This document shows positions 26,333 through 35,207 of a DNA stretch of 63,479 nt, one piece after another; within the stretch, counting starts at the first letter, position 1; each line of letters begins with the position of its first letter. The translations under genes were made by a program, and so were the position numbers. The notes below the pieces were generated by a model. That model worked only from the letters and a program-made list of their open reading frames with translations, was not told the DNA's origin and made no database searches. The stretch lies in NCBI GenBank assembly GCA_945889445.1, contig CAMDBX010000015.1, positions 1-63,479 of the forward strand, in the 5' to 3' direction. This DNA is from Rhizobium sp. Q54. GTDB taxonomy: Bacteria > Pseudomonadota > Alphaproteobacteria > Rhizobiales > Aestuariivirgaceae.

Positions 26333-27238
26333 GTGGCTGACTTGAACGACGACCATCGCAGCTACATCATCGGCGCCCATCGCTTCGAGGCTGAGCCGCT
26401 GGCGCCGGGGCTCTATGTGGTGGCAACCCCCATCGGCAATCTGGGCGACATGACCATCCGGGCGCTGGCGACGCTGGCCGCCGCCGAGACCGTGCTGTGC
26501 GAGGATACGCGCACGTCGGCCAAGCTGATGGAGCGCTTCGCCATCAAGGCAAAGCTGTGGTCCTACCACGAGCACAATGCCCAGAAGGTGCGGCCGGAGA
26601 TTCTGGCTCGCCTGCAGCAGGGCGCCACCGTCGCGCTCATCTCGGACGCGGGCATGCCGCTGGTCTCCGACCCGGGTTATCGGCTGGTGAAGGAGGCCGT
26701 GGAACTCGGCATTCCCGTCACGGCCTGCCCCGGCCCCTCGGCCGTGCTCACGGGCCTGGCACTGTCGGGCCTGCCCACCGACCGCTTCCTCTTCGCGGGC
26801 TTCGTGCCGCAGAAGCAAGGCGAGCGCAAAAAGCTGTTTGCGGAATTCGCGAAGCTGAAGGCAACGCTGATCTTCTTCGAAAGCCCGCATCGCATCATCG
26901 AAACGTTGCACGATCTCGCCACTGCACTCCCTGGCCGCCATGTTGCCGTCACGCGCGAGCTGACAAAGCTGCACGAGGAGGTGCTGCGCGGCGCGGCCGC
27001 GGAGATCGCCACGCAACTGGAAGCGCGGCCATCCGTGAAGGGCGAGATCACCTTGCTTGTCGGACCGCCAGCGGGCGAGGAAGAGGTGTCCGAAACCGAA
27101 CTCGAGAACGCCATCACCCATGCCCTCGCCGAGATGCCCGCCAGCAAAGCGGCCTCCGAACTGGCCAAGCGCTTCAACCTCAATCGCTCCGACGTCTATC
27201 AACGCATCCTCTCCCGCCGGGAAGGCGATGGCGAATGA
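26333..27238 (+). CDS. rsmI: 16S rRNA (cytidine-1402 2'-O)-methyltransferase RsmI
   Basis: SAM-dependent methylation of C1402 in the 30S decoding centre. The roughly 300-residue tetrapyrrole-methylase-fold protein contains YVVATPIGNLGDMTIRAL, LCEDTRTSAKLMERF, ISDAGMPLVSDPGYRLV, CPGPSAVLTGLALSGLP and FFESPHRIIETL. A C-terminal helix-turn-helix-like tail follows (ASELAKRFNLNRSDVYQRIL). There is no ATG. I give GTG 26333, but TTG at 26342 has the better-spaced AAGGG (8 bases). The gene overlaps yraN by 11 bp. Confidence 0.93.
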   Translation: MADLNDDHRSYIIGAHRFEAEPLAPGLYVVATPIGNLGDMTIRALATLAAAETVLCEDTRTSAKLMERFAIKAKLWSYHEHNAQKVRPEILARLQQGATVALISDAGMPLVSDPGYRLVKEAVELGIPVTACPGPSAVLTGLALSGLPTDRFLFAGFVPQKQGERKKLFAEFAKLKATLIFFESPHRIIETLHDLATALPGRHVAVTRELTKLHEEVLRGAAAEIATQLEARPSVKGEITLLVGPPAGEEEVSETELENAITHALAEMPASKAASELAKRFNLNRSDVYQRILSRREGDGE

Positions 27239-27593
27239 CCGGAAGAAATCCGAGGCAGCAGGCCGCAGCGCAGAGCTGATCGCGCTGTGGGCGCTGCGGC
27301 TGAAGGGCTGGCGGCTGCTGGCGCGGCGCTACAAGACGCATGTGGGCGAGGTGGACCTCATCATGCGGCGCGGCGAGGTGACCGCCTTCATTGAGGTGAA
27401 GGCGCGAAAGAACCTCGATCGCGCGGTGGAATCCGTCACTCCGCGGCAGGCCCGGCGCATCGCCGCCGCGGCACGCCAGTTCATGGCGGAGGACCGCAGG
27501 GCAGCCCTGCAGGCCTGCCGTTTTGACATCGTCGCGGTGAGCCCCTACCACTGGCCGCAGCATATCGAGAACGCATTCGAGGGAGACGGCTGA
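27228..27593 (+). CDS. yraN: YraN/UPF0102 family protein (predicted nuclease fold)
   Basis: A 121-residue protein with the UPF0102 motifs [20 protein letters not shown] and [12 protein letters not shown], then the E-x-K nuclease-like motif FIEVKAR. These place acidic residues and lysine as in Holliday-junction resolvase-like folds. Biochemical activity is not established for most members. It starts at the ATG at 27228 within the rsmI 3' end and its TGA overlaps the gshB ATG. The order rsmI-yraN-gshB is conserved across alphaproteobacteria as I recall it. Confidence 0.88.
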   Translation: MANDRKKSEAAGRSAELIALWALRLKGWRLLARRYKTHVGEVDLIMRRGEVTAFIEVKARKNLDRAVESVTPRQARRIAAAARQFMAEDRRAALQACRFDIVAVSPYHWPQHIENAFEGDG

Positions 27594-28531
27594 TGGCTCT
27601 GAAGGTGGCAGTGCAGATGGACCCGATCGAGTCCATCAACATCGCGGGCGATTCGACCTTCGCCATGATGCTGGAGGCGCAACGGCGCGGGCACAAGCTG
27701 TTCTACTACCAGACCAGGACGCTGGCCCTGGGCGGCGGCTCGCTGTTTGGCACCGGCAATGACATCACCGTGCGCGACGAGAAGGGCAACCACTATACGC
27801 TGGGCGAAGAGCGCCGCTGCGACTTGGGCAGGCAAGACGTGGTGCTGATGCGCCAGGACCCGCCCTTCGACATGGGCTACATCACCGCCACCCACATGCT
27901 GGAAACGATCCACCCCAAGACGCTGGTGGTGAACGACCCCAAGGAAGTGCGCAACGCGCCGGAGAAGCTCTTCGTCCTCAACTATCCGCAGTTCATGCCC
28001 GAGACGCTGATCACGCGTGACCCGGTGGAGTTGGCCGCCTTCCGCCGCCAGCACGGCGACATCATCCTGAAGCCGCTTTACGGCAATGGCGGTGCGGGCG
28101 TGTTCCGGCTGGGCGAGGGCGACCAGAATTTCTCCTCCCTGCTCGAACTCTTCACGCAGATGTTCCACGAGCCCTTCATCGCTCAGAAATATCTGCCTGA
28201 CGTGCGAAAGGGCGACAAGCGCATCATCCTCGTCGATGGCAAGGCGGCGGGCGCCATCAACCGTGTGCCGGCACTGAACGAGAACCGCTCCAACATGCAT
28301 GTGGGCGGCAAGGCCGAGCCCACAGATATGACGAAGCGCGAGCACGAGATATGCGAGGCACTGGGACCGGACCTCAAGGCACGCGGCCTGATCTTCGTCG
28401 GCATCGACGTGATCGGCGACTACCTGACGGAGATCAACGTCACCTCGCCCACCGGCATCCGCGAAGTGAAGAAATTCGGCGGGGCAGACATCGCGGCGTT
28501 GATCTGGGATGCGATCGAGGCGCGGCGGTAG
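27593..28531 (+). CDS. gshB: Glutathione synthase
   Basis: ATP-grasp ligase joining gamma-glutamylcysteine and glycine to make glutathione. The 312-residue sequence has the N-terminal [38 protein letters not shown], the ATP-grasp segments [16 protein letters not shown] and [20 protein letters not shown], and the metal-binding end [18 protein letters not shown]. Length and motifs match proteobacterial GshB. It is coupled to yraN (TGATG) and convergent with the HAD gene, only one base separating them. Confidence 0.95.
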   Translation: MALKVAVQMDPIESINIAGDSTFAMMLEAQRRGHKLFYYQTRTLALGGGSLFGTGNDITVRDEKGNHYTLGEERRCDLGRQDVVLMRQDPPFDMGYITATHMLETIHPKTLVVNDPKEVRNAPEKLFVLNYPQFMPETLITRDPVELAAFRRQHGDIILKPLYGNGGAGVFRLGEGDQNFSSLLELFTQMFHEPFIAQKYLPDVRKGDKRIILVDGKAAGAINRVPALNENRSNMHVGGKAEPTDMTKREHEICEALGPDLKARGLIFVGIDVIGDYLTEINVTSPTGIREVKKFGGADIAALIWDAIEARR

Positions 28532-28532
28532 T

Positions 28533-29210
28533 TCAGACGATCCCCGCCAGCTCTCCCAAATCCTTCACCAGCGCTGCCGGTTTCCCCGGCAACCGGTCAT
28601 CCTTCAATCCGAAGCGGTCCACCCGCACCACCTGGAAGCCGAACTGAGCGGCGCCATGGCTATCCCAGGTGTTGGACGTGACGAAGCAGATCGACGGCGC
28701 CTCATGGATCTGCAGCTTCTGCATGGCGTGCCGATAGACGCGGCGGGACGGCTTGTAGATGCCGACATCCTCGACCGACAGCACCATGTTGAACAGCTTG
28801 TCGAGCCCGGCGTGGCGCACCGCGGCATCAAGCATCGAGGGGCTGCCGTTGGAGAGGATGGCGGTGAGCTTGCCCTTTGCCTTCACCGCGGCGAGCGCGT
28901 CCGCCACCTCCGGATAGGCATCGAGTTTCAGGTAGAGCGCAAGGAGCTCGTCGCGCAGGCCCGGCTCGCTGACGTCGAACTGCTCCAGCGCATAATCCAG
29001 CGCATCGCCCGTCACGTGCCAGAAATCGCCGTGGACACCCATCAGGCTGCGGAGCCAGCTGTATTCCAGCTGCTTCTGCCGCCACAGCTTCGAGATGTCC
29101 TCGGCATGGGGGCCGATCTCGCCGGCGAGCTTGGCGACGGGGCCAGCCACGTCGAACAGCGTGCCATAGGCGTCGAACACACAGGCCCTGATGCCCTGGA
29201 GCTTCTCCAT
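28533..29210 (-). CDS. HAD-superfamily hydrolase, type II haloacid dehalogenase-like
   Basis: A 225-residue HAD hydrolase. The nucleophile motif [10 protein letters not shown] has the second Asp replaced by Tyr, as in L-2-haloacid dehalogenases. [10 protein letters not shown] and the lysine in [12 protein letters not shown] follow, then [14 protein letters not shown]. This fits the haloacid dehalogenase type II subfamily, though many members act on other substrates. I chose the ATG at 29210 ([12 protein letters not shown]). It is divergent from the nitrile hydratase operon across about 59 bp. Confidence 0.85.
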   Translation of the reverse strand: MEKLQGIRACVFDAYGTLFDVAGPVAKLAGEIGPHAEDISKLWRQKQLEYSWLRSLMGVHGDFWHVTGDALDYALEQFDVSEPGLRDELLALYLKLDAYPEVADALAAVKAKGKLTAILSNGSPSMLDAAVRHAGLDKLFNMVLSVEDVGIYKPSRRVYRHAMQKLQIHEAPSICFVTSNTWDSHGAAQFGFQVVRVDRFGLKDDRLPGKPAALVKDLGELAGIV

Positions 29211-29269
29211 GCCGCTTCCTCTTCCGCGTTCCGCCCGGTATGATGATCGCAAACACCGAGGCTGACAAC

Positions 29270-29887
29270 ATGCCACATGACGGACATCACCACGATCACG
29301 ACCACGAGGGCTCCGAGCTTTCGCCGCTGGCGCTGAGGGTGAAGGCGCTGGAATCGCTTCTCGTCGAGAAGGGCTACGTCGACCCCAAGGCGCTCGACGT
29401 GCTGATCGACACCTATGAAACGAAGATCGGTCCGCGCAACGGCGCGCGCGTGGTGGCGAAGGCCTGGACTGACCCCACTTTCGCTGACTGGCTGAAGCGC
29501 GATGCCACCGCTGCCATCGCCTCGCTCGGCTATACCGGGCGGCAGGGCGAGCACATGGTGGCGCTGTTCAACACGCCTGAGACCCATAACATGGTCGTCT
29601 GCACGCTCTGCTCCTGCTATCCGTGGCCGGTGCTGGGGCTGCCGCCTGTCTGGTACAAATCAATGCCCTATCGCTCCCGCGCGGTGATCGAACCGCGCGA
29701 GGTGCTGAAGGAATTCGGCGTCGAGGTCCCTGACGAGCGCGAGGTGCGCGTCTGGGATTCGACCGCAGAGGTTCGCTACCTCGTGATCCCTGAACGGCCC
29801 CCTGGCACCGAGGGCTGGAGCGAGGAGCAACTCGCCGGGATCGTCACCCGCAACGCCATGATCGGCACCGGCATCGTGACGGCATGA
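29270..29887 (+). CDS. nthA: Cobalt-type nitrile hydratase, alpha subunit
   Basis: Forms the metal-containing subunit of the enzyme that hydrates nitriles to amides. The metal-binding claw is [17 protein letters not shown]; the Thr in CTLCSC is the usual sign of cobalt rather than iron. The two outer cysteines would be oxidised to sulfinate and sulfenate. From the ATG at 29270 (GAGG 8 bases upstream) the protein is 205 residues, typical length; an upstream ATG at 29240 overlaps a TATGAT -10-like sequence. The N-terminus is rich in His and Asp ([14 protein letters not shown]). It overlaps the next gene as ATGA. Confidence 0.93.
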   Translation: MPHDGHHHDHDHEGSELSPLALRVKALESLLVEKGYVDPKALDVLIDTYETKIGPRNGARVVAKAWTDPTFADWLKRDATAAIASLGYTGRQGEHMVALFNTPETHNMVVCTLCSCYPWPVLGLPPVWYKSMPYRSRAVIEPREVLKEFGVEVPDEREVRVWDSTAEVRYLVIPERPPGTEGWSEEQLAGIVTRNAMIGTGIVTA

Positions 29888-30540
29888 ACGGCCCGCACGA
29901 CATGGGCGGCTTCACCGGCTTCGGCCCGGTGCTGCATGAGTACGACGAGCCAGTCTGGCATGACGGCTGGGAGCCGCGCGCCTTCGCGCTGGTGCTGGCC
30001 ATGGGCATGACGGGCTCATGGAACATTGACGAGGCCCGCCATGCCCGCGAGCGCCTGCCCGCGATGCAGTACTGGCGGTCGAGCTATTACGAGATGCGCC
30101 ATTTTGCGCTGATCCTGCAGCTGATCGAGCTGGGCATCGTCACCGCCATGGAGGAAGAGCAGGGCGGCATGGCCATGCCGCCGAAACCAGTGAAGCGGGT
30201 GGCGAAGGCGGAGATGATTCCGGCGATTCTCGCGTCGGGAGGACCAGCGAACCGGCCGAGCAACCTGCCGCAGGGCTTTGCGATTGACGATAAGGTCCGT
30301 GTACGGACCATCAACCCCTCCGGCCACACACGGCTGCCACGTTATGCGCGCGGCAAGGCGGGCCAGATCGTCGCGGTGCATGGCACGCATGTCTTTCCCG
30401 ATTCCAATGCGCATGGGGCAGGCGAGGATCCGCAGTGGCTCTACACCGTGCGGTTCACGGCGCAGGACCTGTGGGGCCAGGACACGAAGGACGCCGTGTG
30501 CATCGACCTGTGGGAACCCTATCTGGAGGCTGCACCATGA
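29884..30540 (+). CDS. nthB: Nitrile hydratase, beta subunit (copy 1)
   Basis: A 218-residue beta subunit that completes the active site with the alpha subunit. The N-terminal [16 protein letters not shown] and WEPRAFAL, then [11 protein letters not shown], are standard. The C-terminal SH3-like domain has [28 protein letters not shown] and DLWEPYLE. Arg residues in DEAR and GHTRLP sit where the two arginines contacting the oxidised cysteines are placed in known enzymes (my alignment from memory). ATGA overlaps on both sides indicate a tightly coupled operon. Confidence 0.93.
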   Translation: MNGPHDMGGFTGFGPVLHEYDEPVWHDGWEPRAFALVLAMGMTGSWNIDEARHARERLPAMQYWRSSYYEMRHFALILQLIELGIVTAMEEEQGGMAMPPKPVKRVAKAEMIPAILASGGPANRPSNLPQGFAIDDKVRVRTINPSGHTRLPRYARGKAGQIVAVHGTHVFPDSNAHGAGEDPQWLYTVRFTAQDLWGQDTKDAVCIDLWEPYLEAAP

Positions 30541-31187
30541 ACGGTGCCCATGACTGCGGCGGCATGATGGGATTTGGCCCGGTGGTGGCGGAGGAGAACG
30601 AGCCCGTCTTCCACGCGCTCTGGGAGGCGCGGATGTTCGCGCTGATGTCTGCCGTGGGCGACGTCGGCGGCTGGACGCTGGACGAGGACCGCGCCGCCTG
30701 TGAGGCAATGGAGCCCGGCCACTACATCACGTCCAGCTATTACGAGCACTGGCTGAACGGCCTCGAACTGCTGCTGCAGAAGCACGGCCTCGCGACGGCA
30801 GAGGAGATCACCTCCGGCACCGCAACAACTCGTGGACAGTCTGTGACGCCGACTGCTGCTGAGGTTGTATGGCCCGCCGTCACCGCGCACGGCAGCTATG
30901 AACGCAAGGCAGATGCGACACCATTGTTCAAGCTGGGTGACGTGGTGCGCACGCGGCACCTGAACCCGGCGCATCACACCCGCCTGCCGCGCTACCTGCG
31001 CGGCCACGTGGGCGAGATCGTGGCCTGCCACGGCGCGCATGTGTTTCCGGATTCCAATTCACGCGGACTTGGCGAGGATCCGCGCCATCTCTACACCGTG
31101 CGCTTCAAGGCCTCGGACGTCTGGGGCAATGCCGCGCGCGACCTGATTCATGCCGATCTGTGGGAGCCCTACCTTGAAGCTCGCTGA
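30537..31187 (+). CDS. Nitrile hydratase, second beta subunit (paralogue)
   Basis: A 216-residue full-length beta subunit in tandem with copy 1, with the same layout: [67 protein letters not shown]. The arginines in DEDR and HHTRLP are kept, and the frame is intact, so it does not look like a pseudogene. It is clearly diverged from copy 1, especially at residues 30-60 and 95-130, so it is not a recent duplicate. It could be an alternative partner for the single alpha subunit, or part of a three-subunit enzyme. ATGA overlap with copy 1. Confidence 0.9.
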   Translation: MNGAHDCGGMMGFGPVVAEENEPVFHALWEARMFALMSAVGDVGGWTLDEDRAACEAMEPGHYITSSYYEHWLNGLELLLQKHGLATAEEITSGTATTRGQSVTPTAAEVVWPAVTAHGSYERKADATPLFKLGDVVRTRHLNPAHHTRLPRYLRGHVGEIVACHGAHVFPDSNSRGLGEDPRHLYTVRFKASDVWGNAARDLIHADLWEPYLEAR

Positions 31188-31500
31188 GTCCGAACGCCTG
31201 CCGAAGGATGCCGATGGCCCGGTCTTCGCCGAACCCTGGGAGGCGCAGGCCTTCGCCATGGCGGTGAAGCTCAACGAGGCGGGCGTCTTCGGCTGGACTG
31301 AATGGGCAGAGACGCTGGGCGCGGAGCTGAAGGCGCATCCGCTGCGGCCCTATTACGAAAGCTGGCTCGCGGCGCTGGAACGGCTGGTGCTGGCCAAGGG
31401 TGTTCTCACCGAGCAGGAGCGTCTCGCGCGCGTCGATGCCTGGGATCGCGCGGCTAAGGCAACGCCGCATGGGGCACCCATCGAACTCAACCGAGGTTGA
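31174..31500 (+). CDS. Nitrile hydratase accessory (activator-like) protein
   Basis: A small protein of about 108 residues resembling the N-terminal half of beta subunits: FAEPWEAQAFAMAVKLNEAG, FGWTEWAETLGAELKA, YYESWLAALERLVLAKG. Such accessory proteins (P14K type) help load cobalt and mature the alpha subunit. I favour the TTG at 31174, which has GGGAG 7 bases upstream; an ATG at 31150 is also possible. It overlaps the second beta gene at its 5' end and the convergent ccdA gene by 14 bp at its 3' end. Confidence 0.8.
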   Translation: MKLAESERLPKDADGPVFAEPWEAQAFAMAVKLNEAGVFGWTEWAETLGAELKAHPLRPYYESWLAALERLVLAKGVLTEQERLARVDAWDRAAKATPHGAPIELNRG

Positions 31501-32260
31501 GCAGGATCGGGAAGCGCTCGATCAGCCAGTAGGACACCGCCTGCACGCCACCGGTGATGAACATCAGGCCGGAGAGCACGAGCAGCGCACCGGCGATCTT
31601 CTCGACCAGACCCAGATGCTTCCGGAAGCCCGACATGAAGCCCATGAAGGTACCGATGCCGGCCGCCGCCAGCAGGAAGGGAATGCCGAGGCCCAGCGAA
31701 TAGACGGCCAGCAGCCCCGCCCCCTTCATCACGTCCTGCTCGCTCGCGGCGATGGTTAGGATGGTGCCGAGCACCGGGCCGATGCAAGGCGTCCAGCCGA
31801 AGGCGAAGGCAAGCCCGATCAGATAGGCGCCGGCAAGGCCGCCCGGATGCGCCTTGTGCTGATAGCGCACCTCGCGCGAGATCCAGAACATCCGGAACAG
31901 CCCGAGGAAGTGCAGGCCCATGACGATGATGATCAGACCGGCCAGGGTGGTGATCGGGTTGAAGGCGAAGCCGAAGAGCTCGACCTGGCGTCCGAGTTCG
32001 GTTCGCAAAAGGCTGCCGAGCCAAGAGGCACTTGCCCCCAGTGCCACGAAGACGGTGGAGAAGCCCAGCACGAACATCAGCGCCGCCAGCATCACCTGCC
32101 GCCGCTCCTCCTTCGGCTTCATCTTGTTGTCCACCAGGTCCTCCAGCGAGGTACCGGTGATAAAGCACAGATAGGGCGGCACCAGCGGCAGGACGCAGGG
32201 GCTGAGAAAGCTGATGGTGCCGGCGAACAGCGCGGCACCGATGGAGACATCAAGGCTCAT
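31487..32260 (-). CDS. ccdA: CcdA-type cytochrome c biogenesis / thiol-disulfide transmembrane protein
   Basis: An inner-membrane protein of the DsbD transmembrane family that carries electrons from cytoplasmic thioredoxin to periplasmic acceptors, for cytochrome c maturation. The 257-residue sequence has about six hydrophobic helices. The two redox cysteines lie in FLSPCVLPLVPPYLCF (helix 1) and FGWTPCIGPVLG (helix 4). I chose ATG 32260 (MSLDVSIG). No ccm genes or periplasmic thioredoxin partner are adjacent; it stands alone between the nitrile hydratase and zinc loci. Confidence 0.9.
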   Translation of the reverse strand: MSLDVSIGAALFAGTISFLSPCVLPLVPPYLCFITGTSLEDLVDNKMKPKEERRQVMLAALMFVLGFSTVFVALGASASWLGSLLRTELGRQVELFGFAFNPITTLAGLIIIVMGLHFLGLFRMFWISREVRYQHKAHPGGLAGAYLIGLAFAFGWTPCIGPVLGTILTIAASEQDVMKGAGLLAVYSLGLGIPFLLAAAGIGTFMGFMSGFRKHLGLVEKIAGALLVLSGLMFITGGVQAVSYWLIERFPILLNLG

Positions 32261-32358
32261 GGCCCTCATCTGACAGGTCGAAGCCCAAACCGCAATTCGT
32301 CCCGGAGCCGCAGGCCATCACCTCTGCGTCAGGCTTGACGTCATGCCGATGCATGGAT

Positions 32359-32375
32359 ATGTTATATTATAACAT
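32359..32375. promoter_or_regulatory. Zur operator upstream of znuA
   Basis: ATGTTATA-T-TATAACAT is a perfect 8+1+8 palindrome ending 23 bp before the znuA ATG, within an AT-rich patch. It matches the alphaproteobacterial Zur box as I know it (core ATGTTATAnnATAACAT type). Binding of zinc-loaded Zur here would block transcription of znuA and, by operon layout, zevA and zevB. Confidence 0.85.
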
Positions 32376-32398
32376 TACATTCCAAGGATTCGAGCGTC

Positions 32399-33352
32399 AT
32401 GCGCCACCTGCCCGCCCTGCTTGCCGCCGCACTGATCACCGCCAGCCCGGCCCTGGCGGCCCCCAGGGTGGTGGCCTCGGTGGTGCCGGTCCACTCCATC
32501 GTGTCGGCAGTCATGGGTGACAAGGGCACCCCGGAACTGCTGCTGCAGGGCAGCATGTCGGAACACCGGGCGGTCTTCACCCCCTCCCAAATGGCCACGC
32601 TGGGCAACGCCGACCTCGTGTTCATCGTCGGCCATGGGCTGGAAGCGAAGCTCGCGCAGATCAGCGGCTCGGATGCGGTGAACGGCAAAAACTTTATCGC
32701 GCTCTCGGATGCACCTGGCATCAAGACACTTCCCATCCGCGAGGGCGGCACCTGGGAGGTGCATGACCACGAGCATGAACACGAGCACGAAGAGGGCGGC
32801 GAACACACCGACGACCACGCCGCCGAAGGCGTGCTGAGCTTCGACCCGCATGTCTGGCTGGACCCGGACAACGCCAAGGCCATGGCCTTGGCCGTGGCTG
32901 CCGACCTCGGCAAGGCCGACCCGGAGAATGCCGCGGCCTATGACGCCAATGCCCGGGCCTTTGCCGCGGACGTCGACAGGACGTCGTCAAGCATCGTCGC
33001 CGAACTCGCCCCGGTGAAGGACAAGCCGTTCATCGTCTTCCATGATGCCTACCAGTATTTCGAGCGGCATTTCGGCCTGTCAGGGGCGGGTTCGATCGCG
33101 GACGTCTCCGCCCAGTCACCCTCGGCGGAGCGTCTGGCGCAGGTGCGCGACAAGATCACGGCGGTGAAGGCTGCCTGCGTCTTCCGCGAGCCGCAGTATG
33201 ACGGCAAGGTCGTTGCCACCGTCATCGAGGGCACCGGCGCTAGGGAAGGCGTTATTGACCCGCTGGGTGCCGACCTCACCCCCGGTCCGCAAGCCTATCC
33301 GCAGCTTATCCAGAACCTCGGTGCAGCCCTGAAGGACTGCCTGTCGGGCTAG
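32399..33352 (+). CDS. znuA: Zinc ABC transporter substrate-binding protein ZnuA
   Basis: A periplasmic zinc-capturing protein of 317 residues. It has a signal peptide of about 20 residues (MRHLPALLAAALITASPALA) and cluster-9 solute-binding motifs: VVPVHSIVSAVMG, GMSxH-like SMSEHRAVF, DPHVWLDPDNAKAMA, and VFHDAYQYFERHFGL. A His/Glu-rich loop sits at residues 121-143 (HDHEHEHEHEEGGEHTDDH), typical of ZnuA. AAGGA lies 10 bases before the ATG. The permease and ATPase genes (znuB, znuC) are not in this window; instead zevA and zevB follow. A Zur box lies just upstream. Confidence 0.93.
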   Translation: MRHLPALLAAALITASPALAAPRVVASVVPVHSIVSAVMGDKGTPELLLQGSMSEHRAVFTPSQMATLGNADLVFIVGHGLEAKLAQISGSDAVNGKNFIALSDAPGIKTLPIREGGTWEVHDHEHEHEHEEGGEHTDDHAAEGVLSFDPHVWLDPDNAKAMALAVAADLGKADPENAAAYDANARAFAADVDRTSSSIVAELAPVKDKPFIVFHDAYQYFERHFGLSGAGSIADVSAQSPSAERLAQVRDKITAVKAACVFREPQYDGKVVATVIEGTGAREGVIDPLGADLTPGPQAYPQLIQNLGAALKDCLSG

Positions 33353-33415
33353 TTTGGCCTTCACTATTTTGCCGCATTGGCCGATCATTCCTCATCTGAT
33401 TCAGAAGGACGGACA

Positions 33416-34084
33416 ATGCAAACTGGACGCCGGGCGGTTCTTCCTGCCCTAGCCATCATTGCCTTTGGCGCGGCATCGCCCGCGCAGGCCCATCCGCATG
33501 TATGGATCGAGATGCAGTCTGACGTGGTGTTCAACGACCAGGGCCTTATTTCGGGCGTGAAGCTGACGTGGACCTTCGACGAGGGCTATGCCCAGGTGGC
33601 GCTCGACGGCCTCGACAAGAATGGTAACGGAACCTACGACCCCGAGGAACTCGAGCCGCTGACCCGCGAAAACCTGGAGTCGCTGAAGGACTACGGCTAC
33701 TTCACCCATGTGCGCTTCGCCGGCAAGATGCAGGCCATGGGAGCACCCGCCGAGTCGGGCCAGACCTACTCCGACGACAAGTTGCGGCTGCATTTCCAGT
33801 TGCCGCTGGTCACGCCCGTCGACCCTACCAAGGGCGAGTTCGTGCTGAAGGTCTATGATCCGGAGTTCTACATCTCGTTCAATTACCTCCCGGATGCGAC
33901 TGTTGCGGTGACCGGCAACATGCCCAAGGCGTGCAAGCCCGTGCTCAAGCCCGTGCCCACCGATGCCGAGGTCGAGCAGACGCGGGCCATGCTGTCTACC
34001 AAGGGCCCCGACTGGAAGCCGGATGAGCAAGAGGACTTCGGCGCGATCTTCGCCCAGCCCGTGACCATCCAATGCCAGGCCTGA
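33416..34084 (+). CDS. zevA: DUF1007 periplasmic metal-binding protein (ZevA-like)
   Basis: A 222-residue exported protein with a signal peptide (MQTGRRAVLPALAIIAFGAA) and the DUF1007 start HPHVWIEMQSDVVF, whose histidines immediately follow the cleavage site and are likely metal ligands. An EF-hand-like loop, DKNGNGTYDPEE, is present. In Haemophilus influenzae the homologue ZevA works with ZevB in zinc acquisition. I chose the ATG at 33416. It overlaps the next gene by 13 bp and lies 63 bp after znuA. Confidence 0.82.
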   Translation: MQTGRRAVLPALAIIAFGAASPAQAHPHVWIEMQSDVVFNDQGLISGVKLTWTFDEGYAQVALDGLDKNGNGTYDPEELEPLTRENLESLKDYGYFTHVRFAGKMQAMGAPAESGQTYSDDKLRLHFQLPLVTPVDPTKGEFVLKVYDPEFYISFNYLPDATVAVTGNMPKACKPVLKPVPTDAEVEQTRAMLSTKGPDWKPDEQEDFGAIFAQPVTIQCQA

Positions 34085-35202
34085 TCAGGCGCCTGCTGCC
34101 GGGCCTTCTGGCCCTCATCTACATGTCACTCGCGGGCGCGCCGCACGCGGTGGCGCAGACTGCCGGCGGCACGTCGGTTGAGCAGGCGCAGCCTGAGGTC
34201 AAGATCGACCGCCGCAAGCTGCTGGTGCCGCAGCGCAACGCCGATGGCAGCATCAAGGTGACGCCGTTCCTCGAAGACCCGGTGCTGTGGGCGCGCGACG
34301 AGCAGCAGCGATTCTATGGCAGGATGTCCGCCACGCTGAAGGCCATGCGCGGGCCCTCCGCCTTCGCGGCCGGTTGGACGCTCATGCTGCTGAGCTTCGC
34401 CTATGGCGTGCTGCACGCTGCGGGTCCGGGCCACGGCAAGGCGGTGATCTCGACCTGGCTGCTCGCAACCGAGAATGAACTGCGCCGCGGCGTGCTGATT
34501 TCCTTCATGAGCGCCATCATCCAGGCGCTCACGGCCATCGTGCTGGTGAGCGTGCTGTTCCTCGTGGTGGCGAGCGTTGGCTCCACCGCGCGCAACGTGG
34601 CCAGCGTGCTCGAGAGCGCCAGCTACGCGCTGATCGGGCTGCTGGGCCTCTACCTGGTCTGGACGGCGGTGCGCCTGCTGGCGGCGCGCCGCGCCGCTGC
34701 ATCCCCTGCACCCGCCGGCATCACGACGCGCCAGTCCGTGGCCTTGTCGGATTTCACCGGTTTCGAGCCGATGAAGAACCAGGCAGCGGCGGGCGGTCAT
34801 GTGCACGGCCCCGACTGCGGATGTAGCCATGCACATCTTCCGGAGGCCAAGGACCTGAAGGGTGACTTTTCTTTCCTTCGGGCGTTCTCCCTGGCCTTCG
34901 CGGTGGGCATCAGGCCCTGCACGGGTGCGATCCTGGTGCTCGTCTTCGCCAATGGCTTGGGACTGTACTGGGCGGGCATCGCCTCCACCTTCGCCATGGC
35001 GCTCGGAACCTTCATCACGGTCTCCGTCATTGCCGCCATCGCCGTCTATGGCAAGAAGCTGGCGGCCAGGCTGGTGCGCGGCAACTCCGGCCTTCTCGAC
35101 TGGGCGGCGATCGGCATGCGCTTTCTCGGCGGGGTTGCGATTGCCTTCCTTGGAACGATATTGTTCCTCGGCTCGTTGGGCTCCACCAACGCCATGATGT
35201 GA
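34072..35202 (+). CDS. zevB: NicO/RcnA-type metal transporter (ZevB-like)
   Basis: An inner-membrane protein of 376 residues with an N-terminal signal or anchor and about six to seven helices. NicO-family motifs are LHAAGPGHGKAVISTWLL and AFAVGIRPCTGAILVLVFA. A His/Cys-rich cytoplasmic or periplasmic loop (GGHVHGPDCGCSHAHLPE, about residues 241-258) could hold metal. The family carries nickel or cobalt, but the ZevA pairing and the upstream Zur box point to zinc here (inference). It overlaps zevA by 13 bp. Confidence 0.82.
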   Translation: MPGLIRRLLPGLLALIYMSLAGAPHAVAQTAGGTSVEQAQPEVKIDRRKLLVPQRNADGSIKVTPFLEDPVLWARDEQQRFYGRMSATLKAMRGPSAFAAGWTLMLLSFAYGVLHAAGPGHGKAVISTWLLATENELRRGVLISFMSAIIQALTAIVLVSVLFLVVASVGSTARNVASVLESASYALIGLLGLYLVWTAVRLLAARRAAASPAPAGITTRQSVALSDFTGFEPMKNQAAAGGHVHGPDCGCSHAHLPEAKDLKGDFSFLRAFSLAFAVGIRPCTGAILVLVFANGLGLYWAGIASTFAMALGTFITVSVIAAIAVYGKKLAARLVRGNSGLLDWAAIGMRFLGGVAIAFLGTILFLGSLGSTNAMM

Positions 35203-35207
35203 GTGCC

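Noticed and set aside
30537-31187. Second nitrile hydratase beta gene as a pseudogene or assembly duplicate
   Set aside because: The frame is intact, conserved motifs remain, and the sequence differs from copy 1 along its whole length, so it is a genuine old paralogue.
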